A stretch of DNA of 64,000 nt from Streptomyces sp. CB02980. Its GTDB lineage: Bacteria > Actinomycetota > Actinomycetes > Streptomycetales > Streptomycetaceae. A model generated the notes under the pieces. That model saw nothing but the letters and a program-made list of their open reading frames with translations. It made no database searches and had not been told where the DNA came from. The stretch covers positions 226,845 to 290,844 of the forward strand of contig NZ_JACSCH020000001.1 in assembly GCF_014451325.2 (NCBI RefSeq). The letters are read 5' to 3'. Within the stretch, counting starts at the first letter, position 1. Each line of letters opens with the position of its first letter. This document shows positions 32,503 through 40,904 of this stretch, piece after piece. A program made the translations under genes and the position numbers.

Positions 32503-35268
32503 TCAGTTCGCCCGTCCACCGTCGTGACGTGGTGCGGCGTGGGTTCCGGTGGCCTGGTCCATCCCGCGTCGGATGGCGGCGATGATGCGGGCCGACGCTT
32601 CGGGCGAGGGCGGGCCTCCGCCCTCGTTGTCGAGACGGCTGCCGGCCTCCGCCGCCTCACGGCGCAGCTGTACGGCAAGGCTGGACCCACGGGTGCGCTG
32701 GGGCAGTGTGGTGGGTTGCCCGAGGTTCGGCCTGTCGCCGCCCGGCGTTCCGTACGGGCTCTCGGAGACGGTGGGCATCGCCGGGAGGGAGGTGTCGGCC
32801 GTGGGACGGCCGGTGGGCATCGCCGGGAGGGAGGTGTCGGCCACGGGACGGCCGGTGGGCATCGCCGGGAAGGAGGTGTCGGCCACGGGACGGCCGGTGG
32901 GCGTCGACGGGACGGGTGCGTCGGCCATGGGACGGCCGGTGGGCGCCTGGCGGGGAAGGGGGGCCGCCCGGGGAGGCTCGGGGCTCACCGGCCGCTGATG
33001 CGCATCGAGGGACTCGGTGCTGTCCGGACGGTCCGGCGAGACGAGTCCGGCGCCTCCGTACGTGGGGAATCCGCTGTAGTCCGGGACTCGGCTGTGCGTC
33101 TCCCGCGGAGGCGCGGCGGGGGCTTCGCCGATGCCCCGGGCGTCCGCGACGAGGTCGTGCTCGTCGCGGCCCCCGGGCACCCCGACGAGGCCGGGCGGCC
33201 CGTCCAACGGCTGTGTGCGCGGCGTCGGCTGGGGAAGGGCGGAGGTCGCGGACCCGAAGGAGGGAGCGACCCCGGGCTGCGGGATCGTCCCGGCGTTGAT
33301 CGCGTTGACGGAGACCTGGGCGGCGGCCCTGAGCTGGTCCATGACCGGGGAGTCGAGTTCCTCGAGCATGTGGACCGGCAGGAACACGATGGCGAGGGTG
33401 CCGCCGTAGACCGAGGGGCGCAGTTCGACCCGGATCTGGTGGCGCTGGGCCAGGCGGGCGACCACGAAGTGGCCGAGGCGCGGGTCCGCGCCGAGGGCCG
33501 CCATGTCGGGCTTCTGCGGATGGGCCAGGACGTGGTTGGCATGGACGAGCTGGTCCGGCGGGATGCCGAGGCCGTGGTCCTCGACGTGCAGAGCCACGCC
33601 TTCGGCGACATGCAGCGCGCTGACGACGACCTGGGTGTAGGGCGGGGAGAAGTTGGTGGCGTTCTCCACGAGTTCGGCGAGCAGGTGGGTGACGTCGGCG
33701 ACGGCCCGGCCGGCCAGCGCTATCCGCTTCGTCGCCGGGAGGTTCTCGACCTTGACGCGGGTGTAGTGCTCGGTCTCGGCGACGGCGCTGCGCATCACGT
33801 CGGTGATGGTCACCGGCTCGGTCATCCGGCGGCTGGGGGGCGTGTCGCCGAGGATCACCAGGTTCTCGGCGTGCCGGCGCACACGAGTGGCGAGGTGGTC
33901 CACCTTGAAGATGTCTTTGAGGAGATCGGAGTCGCCGTGCTTGCGCTCCAGGTCGTCCAGGAGCGCGATGAGACGGTGGATCAGGGTCTGGGTGCGTCGC
34001 GTCAGCTGGCCGAGTACCTTCTCGGCGCCCGCGTGCCCCCGGGACTGGCTGAGTATGGTGCTGATGGCCGTGTGGCGGAGTCCCTCGATCGCGGATCCGA
34101 GGAGCTGGAGTTCCCCGGCGGCCAGGAGCGGCGGCGTCTGGGGGAAGGGGGCGAGCGGTTCCCCGCGCTCGGACTGGGCCAGCGCCTGAGGCCACTGGCG
34201 GGCCATCTCCTCGGTACGGCGCTGGAGTTCGGCCACCGCATCCAGGGTCGAGCGGCGGGCCCTGAGCCCCAGGACCGCGCCGGCCGTGAGGAGCGCCGCC
34301 GTGAGCGTCGTTCCGGCGATCAGACCGAGGAGCAGGCCGGTCGCGCGGTCGGAGGCCGCGTCGGCCAGCTCGTCCAGCGAGGCGGCGGTGAGTTTCTGCA
34401 GGTCGGTGACGAGGGTCTCGGCGTCGTCGCTCCAGGCCTTCGCCGAGGAGGGCAGCTGTGTCGTCGGCGCCGCGATGACCGCGTCCTCGATGGAGGCGAT
34501 CGAGGAGGACTGCGGGGTGGCGGCGATCTGCGCGTATCGAGCGCGCGCGTCGGCCGGCAGGTCGTCCACCGCCAGCGAGGCCCGTATCTCCCGCTGGGCG
34601 CCCACGGAGTGGCTGAACCGCTGGTGGGCGGCGGTGGAGATGCCGCCCTGAGGGAGACCGGCGGACAGCAGAGCGTCCTCGCGCGACAGCATCTCGACGA
34701 GTCGGACCAGGGTGGCGGTGGCGTCGCCTCCCTGGGAGAGCGGCCCGTCCTCGCTGCGTACCGCGGCGCCTATCAGGTCGGTACCGCTCTGAATGACGTC
34801 GGTGAGGTGTCCGAAGGCGTCGGCGGAGGACATGGTGCGGGCGTCGATCGCCTCGCGTCGGCCGGCCAGCGTGTCCAGGGAGGTTCCGAGGCGCCCCGCC
34901 GGCCTGCCGAGCGAGCCGTCCATGGCGGGCAGGGCGGCCCGGAACTCCACGACCGCGGCATCGGTCTTCGCGCGGGCCTGGTCAAGGGCGTTGCGCGCCG
35001 CGGCCGAACGGCTCGCCTGCCACAGGGCCGTGAGGCGCCGCTCCTGCTGCAGGCCCGACACCACGTTCAGAGTCCTGCCGCCGGTCGTCGCGGTCCGCTC
35101 CGCGTCGTCCTGGAGCTGGATCTGCTCGCCGGCCAGACCGGCGGCCGTGTAGCCCCAGAGGCCGGTGAGGGCGATGGCGGGGGCGACGATCGGCATGATC
35201 AGCTGCGTGCGGAGAGACCTGCGCGGGACAAGCCGGTGGCGCGCCTTCGGGTCGCTAGTGCCTGACAT
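32503..35268 (-). CDS. cvnA: Conservon sensor histidine kinase with nitrate/nitrite-sensing-type domain (CvnA-type)
   Basis: This 921-aa protein has TM1 (about 23-45), an extracytoplasmic helical NIT-like sensor (about 46-305) and TM2 (GLLLGLIAGTTLTAALLTAG). A cytoplasmic dimerisation part follows with the putative phospho-acceptor in IFKVDHLATRVRRHAENL. The HATPase_c domain has an N box (LLAELVENATNFSPP) and a G box (VEDHGLGIP). The C-terminal tail of about 200 residues is disordered, Pro-rich and contains four 14-aa repeats. It anchors the conservon complex at the membrane. It is the first gene of the operon; the stop lies 32 nt before cvnB. Confidence 0.93.
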   Translation of the reverse strand: MSGTSDPKARHRLVPRRSLRTQLIMPIVAPAIALTGLWGYTAAGLAGEQIQLQDDAERTATTGGRTLNVVSGLQQERRLTALWQASRSAAARNALDQARAKTDAAVVEFRAALPAMDGSLGRPAGRLGTSLDTLAGRREAIDARTMSSADAFGHLTDVIQSGTDLIGAAVRSEDGPLSQGGDATATLVRLVEMLSREDALLSAGLPQGGISTAAHQRFSHSVGAQREIRASLAVDDLPADARARYAQIAATPQSSSIASIEDAVIAAPTTQLPSSAKAWSDDAETLVTDLQKLTAASLDELADAASDRATGLLLGLIAGTTLTAALLTAGAVLGLRARRSTLDAVAELQRRTEEMARQWPQALAQSERGEPLAPFPQTPPLLAAGELQLLGSAIEGLRHTAISTILSQSRGHAGAEKVLGQLTRRTQTLIHRLIALLDDLERKHGDSDLLKDIFKVDHLATRVRRHAENLVILGDTPPSRRMTEPVTITDVMRSAVAETEHYTRVKVENLPATKRIALAGRAVADVTHLLAELVENATNFSPPYTQVVVSALHVAEGVALHVEDHGLGIPPDQLVHANHVLAHPQKPDMAALGADPRLGHFVVARLAQRHQIRVELRPSVYGGTLAIVFLPVHMLEELDSPVMDQLRAAAQVSVNAINAGTIPQPGVAPSFGSATSALPQPTPRTQPLDGPPGLVGVPGGRDEHDLVADARGIGEAPAAPPRETHSRVPDYSGFPTYGGAGLVSPDRPDSTESLDAHQRPVSPEPPRAAPLPRQAPTGRPMADAPVPSTPTGRPVADTSFPAMPTGRPVADTSLPAMPTGRPTADTSLPAMPTVSESPYGTPGGDRPNLGQPTTLPQRTRGSSLAVQLRREAAEAGSRLDNEGGGPPSPEASARIIAAIRRGMDQATGTHAAPRHDGGRAN
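32771..32938. repeat. 42-bp tandem repeat inside cvnA (4 units)
   Basis: Four contiguous 42-bp units (32771-32812, 32813-32854, 32855-32896, 32897-32938) encode 14-aa repeats of the type PTGRPVADTSLPAM in the disordered C-terminal tail of the kinase. The middle copies differ by one or two bases, so the expansion is recent. Confidence 0.95.
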
Positions 35269-35490
35269 CTGAATGGAATCCTCGCAGCGAGCTGACGACA
35301 GTGAAGATGATGCTCAGCGGTCCTGATCGCTGCGGCGTGGCGCCTTGACGCAGGAGCACCACGGCAGTGATCAAGGCGCACCGTATCAGGAGTCCGTGCT
35401 ACCGGTACGCTCCGCCCACCGCCATCAGACCCGGTCAACAGACTCATGGGCAAAGCGAGTTGATGAACTTCGGGCACCGATTGAATTCGG

Positions 35491-36675
35491 TCACAGCAGC
35501 GCGAGCAACTTCGGTGTGTAGAGGTCACCGATCGTGGCGGTTCCGGCGACCATGTCGAAGTAGATCGAGGTGAGTTCAGGATCCTGTCGGATCGCGCGGA
35601 GCAACGCCAGGCGCTGAGGCCGCTGTTCGGCGAGACGGCCCACGGCCAGGGTCGCCTCGTAGCCGGGCAGCAGGGCGGCGTCCCTGTCTCTTCCGTACCG
35701 GGCGAGGGCCTCGTCGAGAATGGCCGGATCACCGTCGAGCCGGCCGCCGACGAGCTGGGCCAGCATCTCCGCCTGGAGGAAGGCATCGCTGATGCCGCGC
35801 GCGGTGATGGAGTCCTTGTGGTGTCCCGCGTCGCCCACCAGGGCCCACCCCGGCCCCGCCGCCTGCCGGAAGTAGTTCTGCTGGTCGCCGGTGCCGCGGA
35901 GGCGCTCCACCTGTGTGGCTCCCTGCAGCCTTTCGTACAGGGCGGGAGCGGTGGCCCGTACCTGCTGGAGGTGGTGGTGCTCCGCGTCGGCGCGGACCTC
36001 CTCGAAGCGGGACTGGGGGAAGTAGGTCAGCACCAGGGTGGCCTGGTGGGTTGCGACGGCGGCGACCCAGCGGTCGGGGGCCTCGTAGAGTTCGAGGTCG
36101 GCCGGCACGTCCTGCCAGTACGAGTAGTAGGCACACGTCAGTCGGGGGTGCTCGACGGTGACCGGGGCGCCGGTGAGGCCGGCGACGGTGGAGCGCATGC
36201 CGTCCGCGCCGATGACCAGTCGCGCGTGCTCACGGAAGGCCTTCCCGGCGTGTGTGCCCTCCACGCCGACGACCCGGCCCGTGGCGTCGTGCAGCAGCCC
36301 CGTAACGCGGCAGCCCAGCCGTATCTCGGCGCCGGCCTTGGCCGCGGCTTCGGCCAGGAGGGGGTCCAGGATGTGCCGGCGGGGCGCGTAGGCAGCCCGT
36401 TGTCCGTCCACGCCTCGCCCGCAGCCCTCGAGGCGGATGCCGGCGACCTCGTACCCCACGCGCTCCAGAGGGGGGCAGCCGGTGGCCTTCAAGTCGTCCA
36501 GCAGGCCCCACCGGGCCAGAGCCGCCACCCCCGGCTGGTGGATGAGGTGCGTGGAGAGGGTGTCGGAGGGAAACGTGGCGCGGTCGAGAACCAGGACACG
36601 GTGGCCCGCCCGTGCGAGCTGGAGGGCGGTGGCGGAGCCGGCGACGCGCGCGCCGACGACGATGACGTCGAGCAT
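35491..36675 (-). CDS. FAD-dependent monooxygenase / oxidoreductase
   Basis: This 394-aa flavoprotein begins with the dinucleotide-binding motif VVGARVAGSATALQLARAGH (residues 7-26). It has the aromatic-hydroxylase-type second FAD motif GWALVGDAGHHKDSITARGI (the GD element contacts the FAD ribityl chain). The RATFPSDTLSTH and YYSYW segments are typical of the group that includes geranylgeranyl-reductase-like and halogenase-like flavoenzymes. No halogenase W-x-W-x-I-P motif is seen. It is on the same strand and 84 bp downstream of the adenylation gene, so it is probably a tailoring enzyme of that pathway. The substrate is unknown. Confidence 0.88.
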   Translation of the reverse strand: MLDVIVVGARVAGSATALQLARAGHRVLVLDRATFPSDTLSTHLIHQPGVAALARWGLLDDLKATGCPPLERVGYEVAGIRLEGCGRGVDGQRAAYAPRRHILDPLLAEAAAKAGAEIRLGCRVTGLLHDATGRVVGVEGTHAGKAFREHARLVIGADGMRSTVAGLTGAPVTVEHPRLTCAYYSYWQDVPADLELYEAPDRWVAAVATHQATLVLTYFPQSRFEEVRADAEHHHLQQVRATAPALYERLQGATQVERLRGTGDQQNYFRQAAGPGWALVGDAGHHKDSITARGISDAFLQAEMLAQLVGGRLDGDPAILDEALARYGRDRDAALLPGYEATLAVGRLAEQRPQRLALLRAIRQDPELTSIYFDMVAGTATIGDLYTPKLLALL

Positions 36676-36759
36676 GTGGGTGCTGCCTCATAGGAATGGT
36701 GGGCTGAACCACGTCGATGCCGGCCCCTCCCCCGGGAGGCCGGGCCCGCGCGGTGTCGG

Positions 36760-38382
36760 TCAGTGGGTAAGGGACAGCTCTTTGAGCAGCGCTCGGTGGT
36801 CGATCTTTCCGTTGGCGTTCAGGGGCAGGCTCTCGAGGACCGAGATGCGGCGGGGTCGCATGTAGGGCGGGAGGCGGTCGGTGAGCTCCGCGAACAGCTT
36901 CTGCGGATCGCACGCGCCGCCGCTCACCACCGCGTGGAGTTCGGGCGAGCCGTGGACGTCCGGCACCGCGAGTACGTACGCCTCGCGCACACCGTCCAGA
37001 TCACGCAGTACGGCCTCGACCTCGCCCGGTTCGATGCGGTGACCGCGCACCTTGATCTGGTGGTCGGTTCGGCCGAGGTGCACGAGAGCGCCGTCCAGAA
37101 CGGTGACGCGGTCTCCGGTGCGGTACCAGTGGTCGACGGTCACCTTGCCCGAGTGGTCCGCCACGTCGCCGTCGTCCCGGTGGTCCGCGTCGTCCCGGTG
37201 GTCAGCATCGACCCGGTTGCCCGTGTCGCCCCAGTGGTCCGCGTCATCCCCTGCCCCCGGCGCGGGCGGGTGGAAGCGGCCCTCGTCGTGCGTCGGGTCC
37301 AGGTATCCCGGGAACCGCTGCGCCCCGCGGACCGACAGCTCGCCGGTACCGGCGGGAAGCCCGTCCTCGTCCAGGATCCGGTGCTCCAGTCCCGGATGGC
37401 AGTGCCCGATCGGTGCGGTGCCGTTGGGCGTGGTGGGCCACGCAGAGGGATCCTCCGGGAGCCGGTAGGCCGTGCAGGAGATGGTGAGCTCGGTCGGCCC
37501 GTAGAGCACCTCGATCGCGCTCCGCGGTGCCGCGGTCCGCCAGGCACGGGCAGCGGTGAGCGGGAGGGCCTCACCGCCGAAGACGCTCCACCGGAGGGTG
37601 GGCATGCTGTTCGGCTTGAGCGTGCCGAGCCGCTCCGCGAAGGAGATCAGCGAAGGCACCGAGAACCAGTGGGTCAGCCGCAGATTGTTGACCGTCGCCA
37701 CCGGCGAGAGCAGTTGGGCCGCGCTCGGTACCACCAGCGTCGCACCCGCCGCCCAGGCGACGAAGAGGTCGTGCACGGAGCCGTCGAAGGTGAGGTCGAA
37801 GGCCGCCGACATCCGGCTGTCCGCCCCGATCCCGTAGCGGCCGGCCATCGCGGTGAGATAGGCGCAGAGATTCCGGTGGAGTATCGGAACGCCTTTGGGG
37901 CTGCCGGTCGATCCGGAGGTGAAGATGATGTAGGCGATGTCGTCCGGGCCCGGTTCGGGGAGGTCCGACGGGGAGGACGGCGGTGGGCCGGGCGCGGTCG
38001 TGGGCTCGAGCAGCAGCTCGGTCACGCCCAGCATGACGGCGGCCCCCGGGGTGTCGGTGAGCACGAGTTCGAGGCCGGCCGCGTCGACGATGGACTCGGT
38101 GCGGGACGTCGGGTGCTCGGGGTTGAGGGGAACGACGGTCGCGCCGGCCCGCAGTGCGGCGAGATAGCCGACGTAGGCGCTGACGGAGCGGCCGGCCAAC
38201 AGCCCGACGCGGCGGGGGCCGGATCCGGTGCGCGCGAGGATCCGAGAGGCGTGGCTCTCCGCCAGGGCGCCCAGTTGGCGGTACGTCAGGGACTGTCCGC
38301 CCACTTCGAGAGCGACACGCTCGTCGCCGTACCGTTCGACGGATCGGGCGAACCAGCCGTACACGTGCTGCGGGTCGGTCAT
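36760..38382 (-). CDS. Stand-alone amino-acid adenylation enzyme
   Basis: This 540-aa protein has the NRPS adenylation cores in order: A3 FTSGSTGSPKG (154-164), A4 region FDGSVHDLF (199-207), A5 YGPTE (294-298), A7 YRTGDR (420-425), A8 HQIKVRGHRIEPGE (441-454) and A10 NGKID with catalytic Lys526. There is no carrier or condensation domain, so it should activate an amino or aryl acid as the AMP ester and load a separate carrier protein. Its ATG overlaps the ketosynthase-carrier gene's stop by 4 nt, so that carrier is the likely partner. A 40-residue Asp/His-rich insert (377-416) interrupts the usual A6-A7 spacing. Confidence 0.93.
   Translation of the reverse strand: MTDPQHVYGWFARSVERYGDERVALEVGGQSLTYRQLGALAESHASRILARTGSGPRRVGLLAGRSVSAYVGYLAALRAGATVVPLNPEHPTSRTESIVDAAGLELVLTDTPGAAVMLGVTELLLEPTTAPGPPPSSPSDLPEPGPDDIAYIIFTSGSTGSPKGVPILHRNLCAYLTAMAGRYGIGADSRMSAAFDLTFDGSVHDLFVAWAAGATLVVPSAAQLLSPVATVNNLRLTHWFSVPSLISFAERLGTLKPNSMPTLRWSVFGGEALPLTAARAWRTAAPRSAIEVLYGPTELTISCTAYRLPEDPSAWPTTPNGTAPIGHCHPGLEHRILDEDGLPAGTGELSVRGAQRFPGYLDPTHDEGRFHPPAPGAGDDADHWGDTGNRVDADHRDDADHRDDGDVADHSGKVTVDHWYRTGDRVTVLDGALVHLGRTDHQIKVRGHRIEPGEVEAVLRDLDGVREAYVLAVPDVHGSPELHAVVSGGACDPQKLFAELTDRLPPYMRPRRISVLESLPLNANGKIDHRALLKELSLTH
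37140..37262. repeat. Degenerate repeat encoding the Asp/His insert of the adenylation enzyme
   Basis: Imperfect copies of a GGTGGTCCGCGTC-type unit, spaced mostly 15-18 bp, code on the minus strand for DADH/DDADHRDDGD-type residues. The bases are in frame throughout, so the gene stays open. Confidence 0.75.
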
Positions 38383-40343
38383 CGCGCACCGACCTGGAGC
38401 GAGTCGGTCCAGAGGCGCAACTCCCCCACGGTGCAGAGCCGTCCCACTTCCTCCGGGTCGATCTCCAGTCCCGTCTGCTGGCTCAGTTCCACGATGAGCT
38501 GCAGTCTGGCCAGGGAGTCGATCCCTATGTCGGAGAGGCGCGAGGCGTCGTCGAAGTCGGTACGGGCGTGCTCGCGCAGCAACCAGTCCGCGGCGCTCTC
38601 CGCACCGGCGGCCCGATCCTCGCCGGGCCAGTATCTGCGGGTCTGCCACGGGTACCGGGGCAGTGGCACGACCGTCCCGGGTTCGTCGAACAGGGCCTCC
38701 CAGTGCACCTCTTCACCGGCCAGGTAGTGCTCGGTGGCGGCGACCAGGGGTGCGGGGACGCCGGTGCGCCCGTGTCCCGGTGCTCTCTCGGCGGCCAGGG
38801 CGCCCGCCAGTTCCTCGTGGCTGGCCCCGACAACCGCCAGCCGGTGTACGTGGTGGGTGCGGCGGGCGGTCGCGCTGTAGCAGATGTCGCGCAGGTCGTA
38901 CGCGGCGCCCCGACCGCCTGCCCCGAGGTAGGTGACATAGGCGGCGGCGAGGTCGAGCAGGGCCTCCGGGGAACGGGCGGAGAGCGCCAGGACGTACGGC
39001 GTGTCCGAGGCCGGTTCCAGCGAGGGCCGGCCGAGGGGGCGGTCCGCCTGGCGGAGCACCACATGCGCGTTGAGGGCGGACACGCCCTGGCTCGACACGC
39101 CGGCGAGTGCCGGGCGGTCCGATGACGGGAGATCATGAAGGTCGACCGGTATCCGCACCGGCAGCCGCTTCCAGTCCACGTCAGGGGTCGGCTCGTCGAC
39201 GTGGAGACTGGCCGGTATCCGCCCGTTCCGCAGGCACAACACGGTCTTGATCAGGCCGGCCATGCCGCCGGCTGCCTCCGCGTGGCCGATGTTCGACTTC
39301 GCCGATCCCACGAGAAGCGGCCGGTGGTCCGGGCGGCCCTCCCCCAACACCTCTCCCAGGGCTCGCAGTTCCAGCGGGTCGAGCAAGGGGCTGCCGGTGC
39401 CGTGGGCCTCTACGTAGTCGACCTCGCTCGGGTCGACGCCCGCGTCCTCGTACGCCCACCGCAGTACGTCAAGTTGCCCCGTGAGCGACGGGTTCAGGAG
39501 TTGGTCCGTGGTGCGGCCGTCCGTGCCCACCGCGCTCCCGGCGATGACCGCGTGCACCCGGTCTCCGTCGGCGATGGCGTCCGCCAGTCGCTTGAGGACC
39601 ACCACTCCGACCCCGTCGCTCGGGGCGTGACCGTCTGCCCGGGCGTCGCCGAACCGGCTGCGCCCGTCCGGCGACAGCGTTCCGGCGTGACCCATCATGA
39701 TGCCCTCGTCGGGGCGCAGCACCAGGTTCACGCCCGCGGCGAGCGCGAGGGAGCTCTCCCTCACGCGCAGGCTCTGCACGGCACTGTGCACGGCGTACAG
39801 GGAAGAGGCGCAGGCCGTGTCGATGAGCATGCTCGGGCCGCGGAAGTCGAAGGCGTACGACACCTGGGCGGGAATGACCGAACGGAAGTTGAGGTACTGC
39901 ACGGCCGTCATGGCCTGCGGGCCGTGACGGAAGGCGCGCTCGACGAAGTCCGCTCGCGTGGCCCCCACGAACACGCCGGTCCTGGTTCCCGCCAGGCGAT
40001 CGGGCCTCAGCCCGGCCTCCTCCAGGGCGTCCCAGGCGGTCATCAGCAACAGGCGTTGTTGGGGATCGAGTTCGGCCGCGTCACTGCTGGACATGCCGAA
40101 GAACTCGGCGTCGAAGTCCGCCAGGCCGTCCACATATCCGGCGCGGCGGCTTCCTGTGGTGCCGGGCTCGGCCTTCGGTGAGTTCAGGAAGTCGGCGTCG
40201 TAGCGATCGGGTGAGGAGTCCGCGGTGGCGTCCGTCCGATTGCACAACAACTGCCAGAATTCGTCGATGTCTCTGGCTCCCGGAAGTCGGCAGGCCATTC
40301 CGACCACCGCAACTGAGCGCGCATCCGCGTTCGCTCCGTTCAT
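38379..40343 (-). CDS. Ketosynthase-carrier protein lacking an acyltransferase (type I PKS-like)
   Basis: This 654-aa protein starts with a full type I ketosynthase: active-site Cys178 in DTACASS, His314 in VEAHGTGSPLLDP and His354 in KSNIGHAEAAGG. The post-KS linker (about 445-530, SARSPEALLDLAAAYVTYL) jumps directly to the post-AT linker (YLAGEEVHWEALFDE, VVPLPRYPWQTRRYW). A carrier domain follows with DIGIDSLARLQL (phosphopantetheine Ser610). The acyltransferase (G-H-S-x-G) has been exactly lost. The enzyme must therefore receive its extender unit or starter in trans, perhaps from the 4-nt-overlapping adenylation enzyme. It is the first gene of the block. Confidence 0.92.
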   Translation of the reverse strand: MNGANADARSVAVVGMACRLPGARDIDEFWQLLCNRTDATADSSPDRYDADFLNSPKAEPGTTGSRRAGYVDGLADFDAEFFGMSSSDAAELDPQQRLLLMTAWDALEEAGLRPDRLAGTRTGVFVGATRADFVERAFRHGPQAMTAVQYLNFRSVIPAQVSYAFDFRGPSMLIDTACASSLYAVHSAVQSLRVRESSLALAAGVNLVLRPDEGIMMGHAGTLSPDGRSRFGDARADGHAPSDGVGVVVLKRLADAIADGDRVHAVIAGSAVGTDGRTTDQLLNPSLTGQLDVLRWAYEDAGVDPSEVDYVEAHGTGSPLLDPLELRALGEVLGEGRPDHRPLLVGSAKSNIGHAEAAGGMAGLIKTVLCLRNGRIPASLHVDEPTPDVDWKRLPVRIPVDLHDLPSSDRPALAGVSSQGVSALNAHVVLRQADRPLGRPSLEPASDTPYVLALSARSPEALLDLAAAYVTYLGAGGRGAAYDLRDICYSATARRTHHVHRLAVVGASHEELAGALAAERAPGHGRTGVPAPLVAATEHYLAGEEVHWEALFDEPGTVVPLPRYPWQTRRYWPGEDRAAGAESAADWLLREHARTDFDDASRLSDIGIDSLARLQLIVELSQQTGLEIDPEEVGRLCTVGELRLWTDSLQVGAR

Positions 40344-40904
40344 TCAGAAAACTCCCTCAATGCCTCACCGCAGCACGTACAGTGCGGAGCAGCTTCAATT
40401 CAACGGACCGCGCCTGGGCAGTACAGTAGGCGTTGGCCTGCGGTTCTGGGAGTGGGCCAGTCCGGGGACCGACCCGCACTTCGCCAGAGCGACGTTCGCG
40501 GGTGGCAGGTGAAGCCCGGGCAGGGCTCCGTCTCTTGCAGGCACCTCGAGAGTGCCCCCACAGGGACGCCCAACCCCCACCAGGCCGGCTGCCCCTGAGT
40601 CACTGTGCTCACACGCCTGTCTCCTCGGCCCACGCGCTCCCGCGTCCTAGATCAACCCCGCATGATTGTCATATGCCTTGCCGCCATTCCTCGCCTTTCG
40701 TCGATCAGTTGGCGTGAATTGATCGCTACTCGTTGAAACATCTTATTTTTTCAGATATACTGTCAGTTTTCGTACTGCAAGACGTCAAATCAACCAATCA
40801 TGAGGGACTCGACAGCAGCACACAGCCTCAGCACCGCCAACCGGGCCCAGAAACTGGGTAGGTGACGGGCCACCAGGTCCTGGGATCTGATTTCATGTGA
40901 TCTC
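40344..40904. other. Divergent promoter region of the biosynthetic block and GAF gene
   Basis: These 561 bp include an unusually AT-rich stretch (about 40660-40800), rare in this genome, holding a near-consensus plus-strand promoter. No reading frame is convincing. The minus-strand promoter of the ketosynthase gene must also lie here, but it is not recognisable by eye. Confidence 0.7.
40733..40761 (+). promoter_or_regulatory. Near-consensus housekeeping promoter
   Basis: TTGAAA (40733-40738), then 17 bp, then TATACT (40756-40761) forms an almost ideal -35/-10 pair for the principal sigma factor. It is directed at the GAF-domain gene about 140 nt downstream. The long 5' leader between them shows no clear riboswitch. 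Confidence 0.8.

Noticed and set aside
32470..35265. 931-codon open frame on the plus strand
   Set aside because: It is the exact antisense of the sensor kinase cvnA, whose domains are unmistakable. Long antisense frames are normal in DNA of this GC content.
35491..36675. Flavin-dependent halogenase
   Set aside because: The FAD motif is present, but the W-x-W-x-I-P motif and halogenase Lys region are not seen. Oxygenase/reductase is the safer call.
36763..38727. 654-codon open frame on the plus strand
   Set aside because: Antisense of the adenylation enzyme; composition is Gly/Arg/Val-rich with no motifs.
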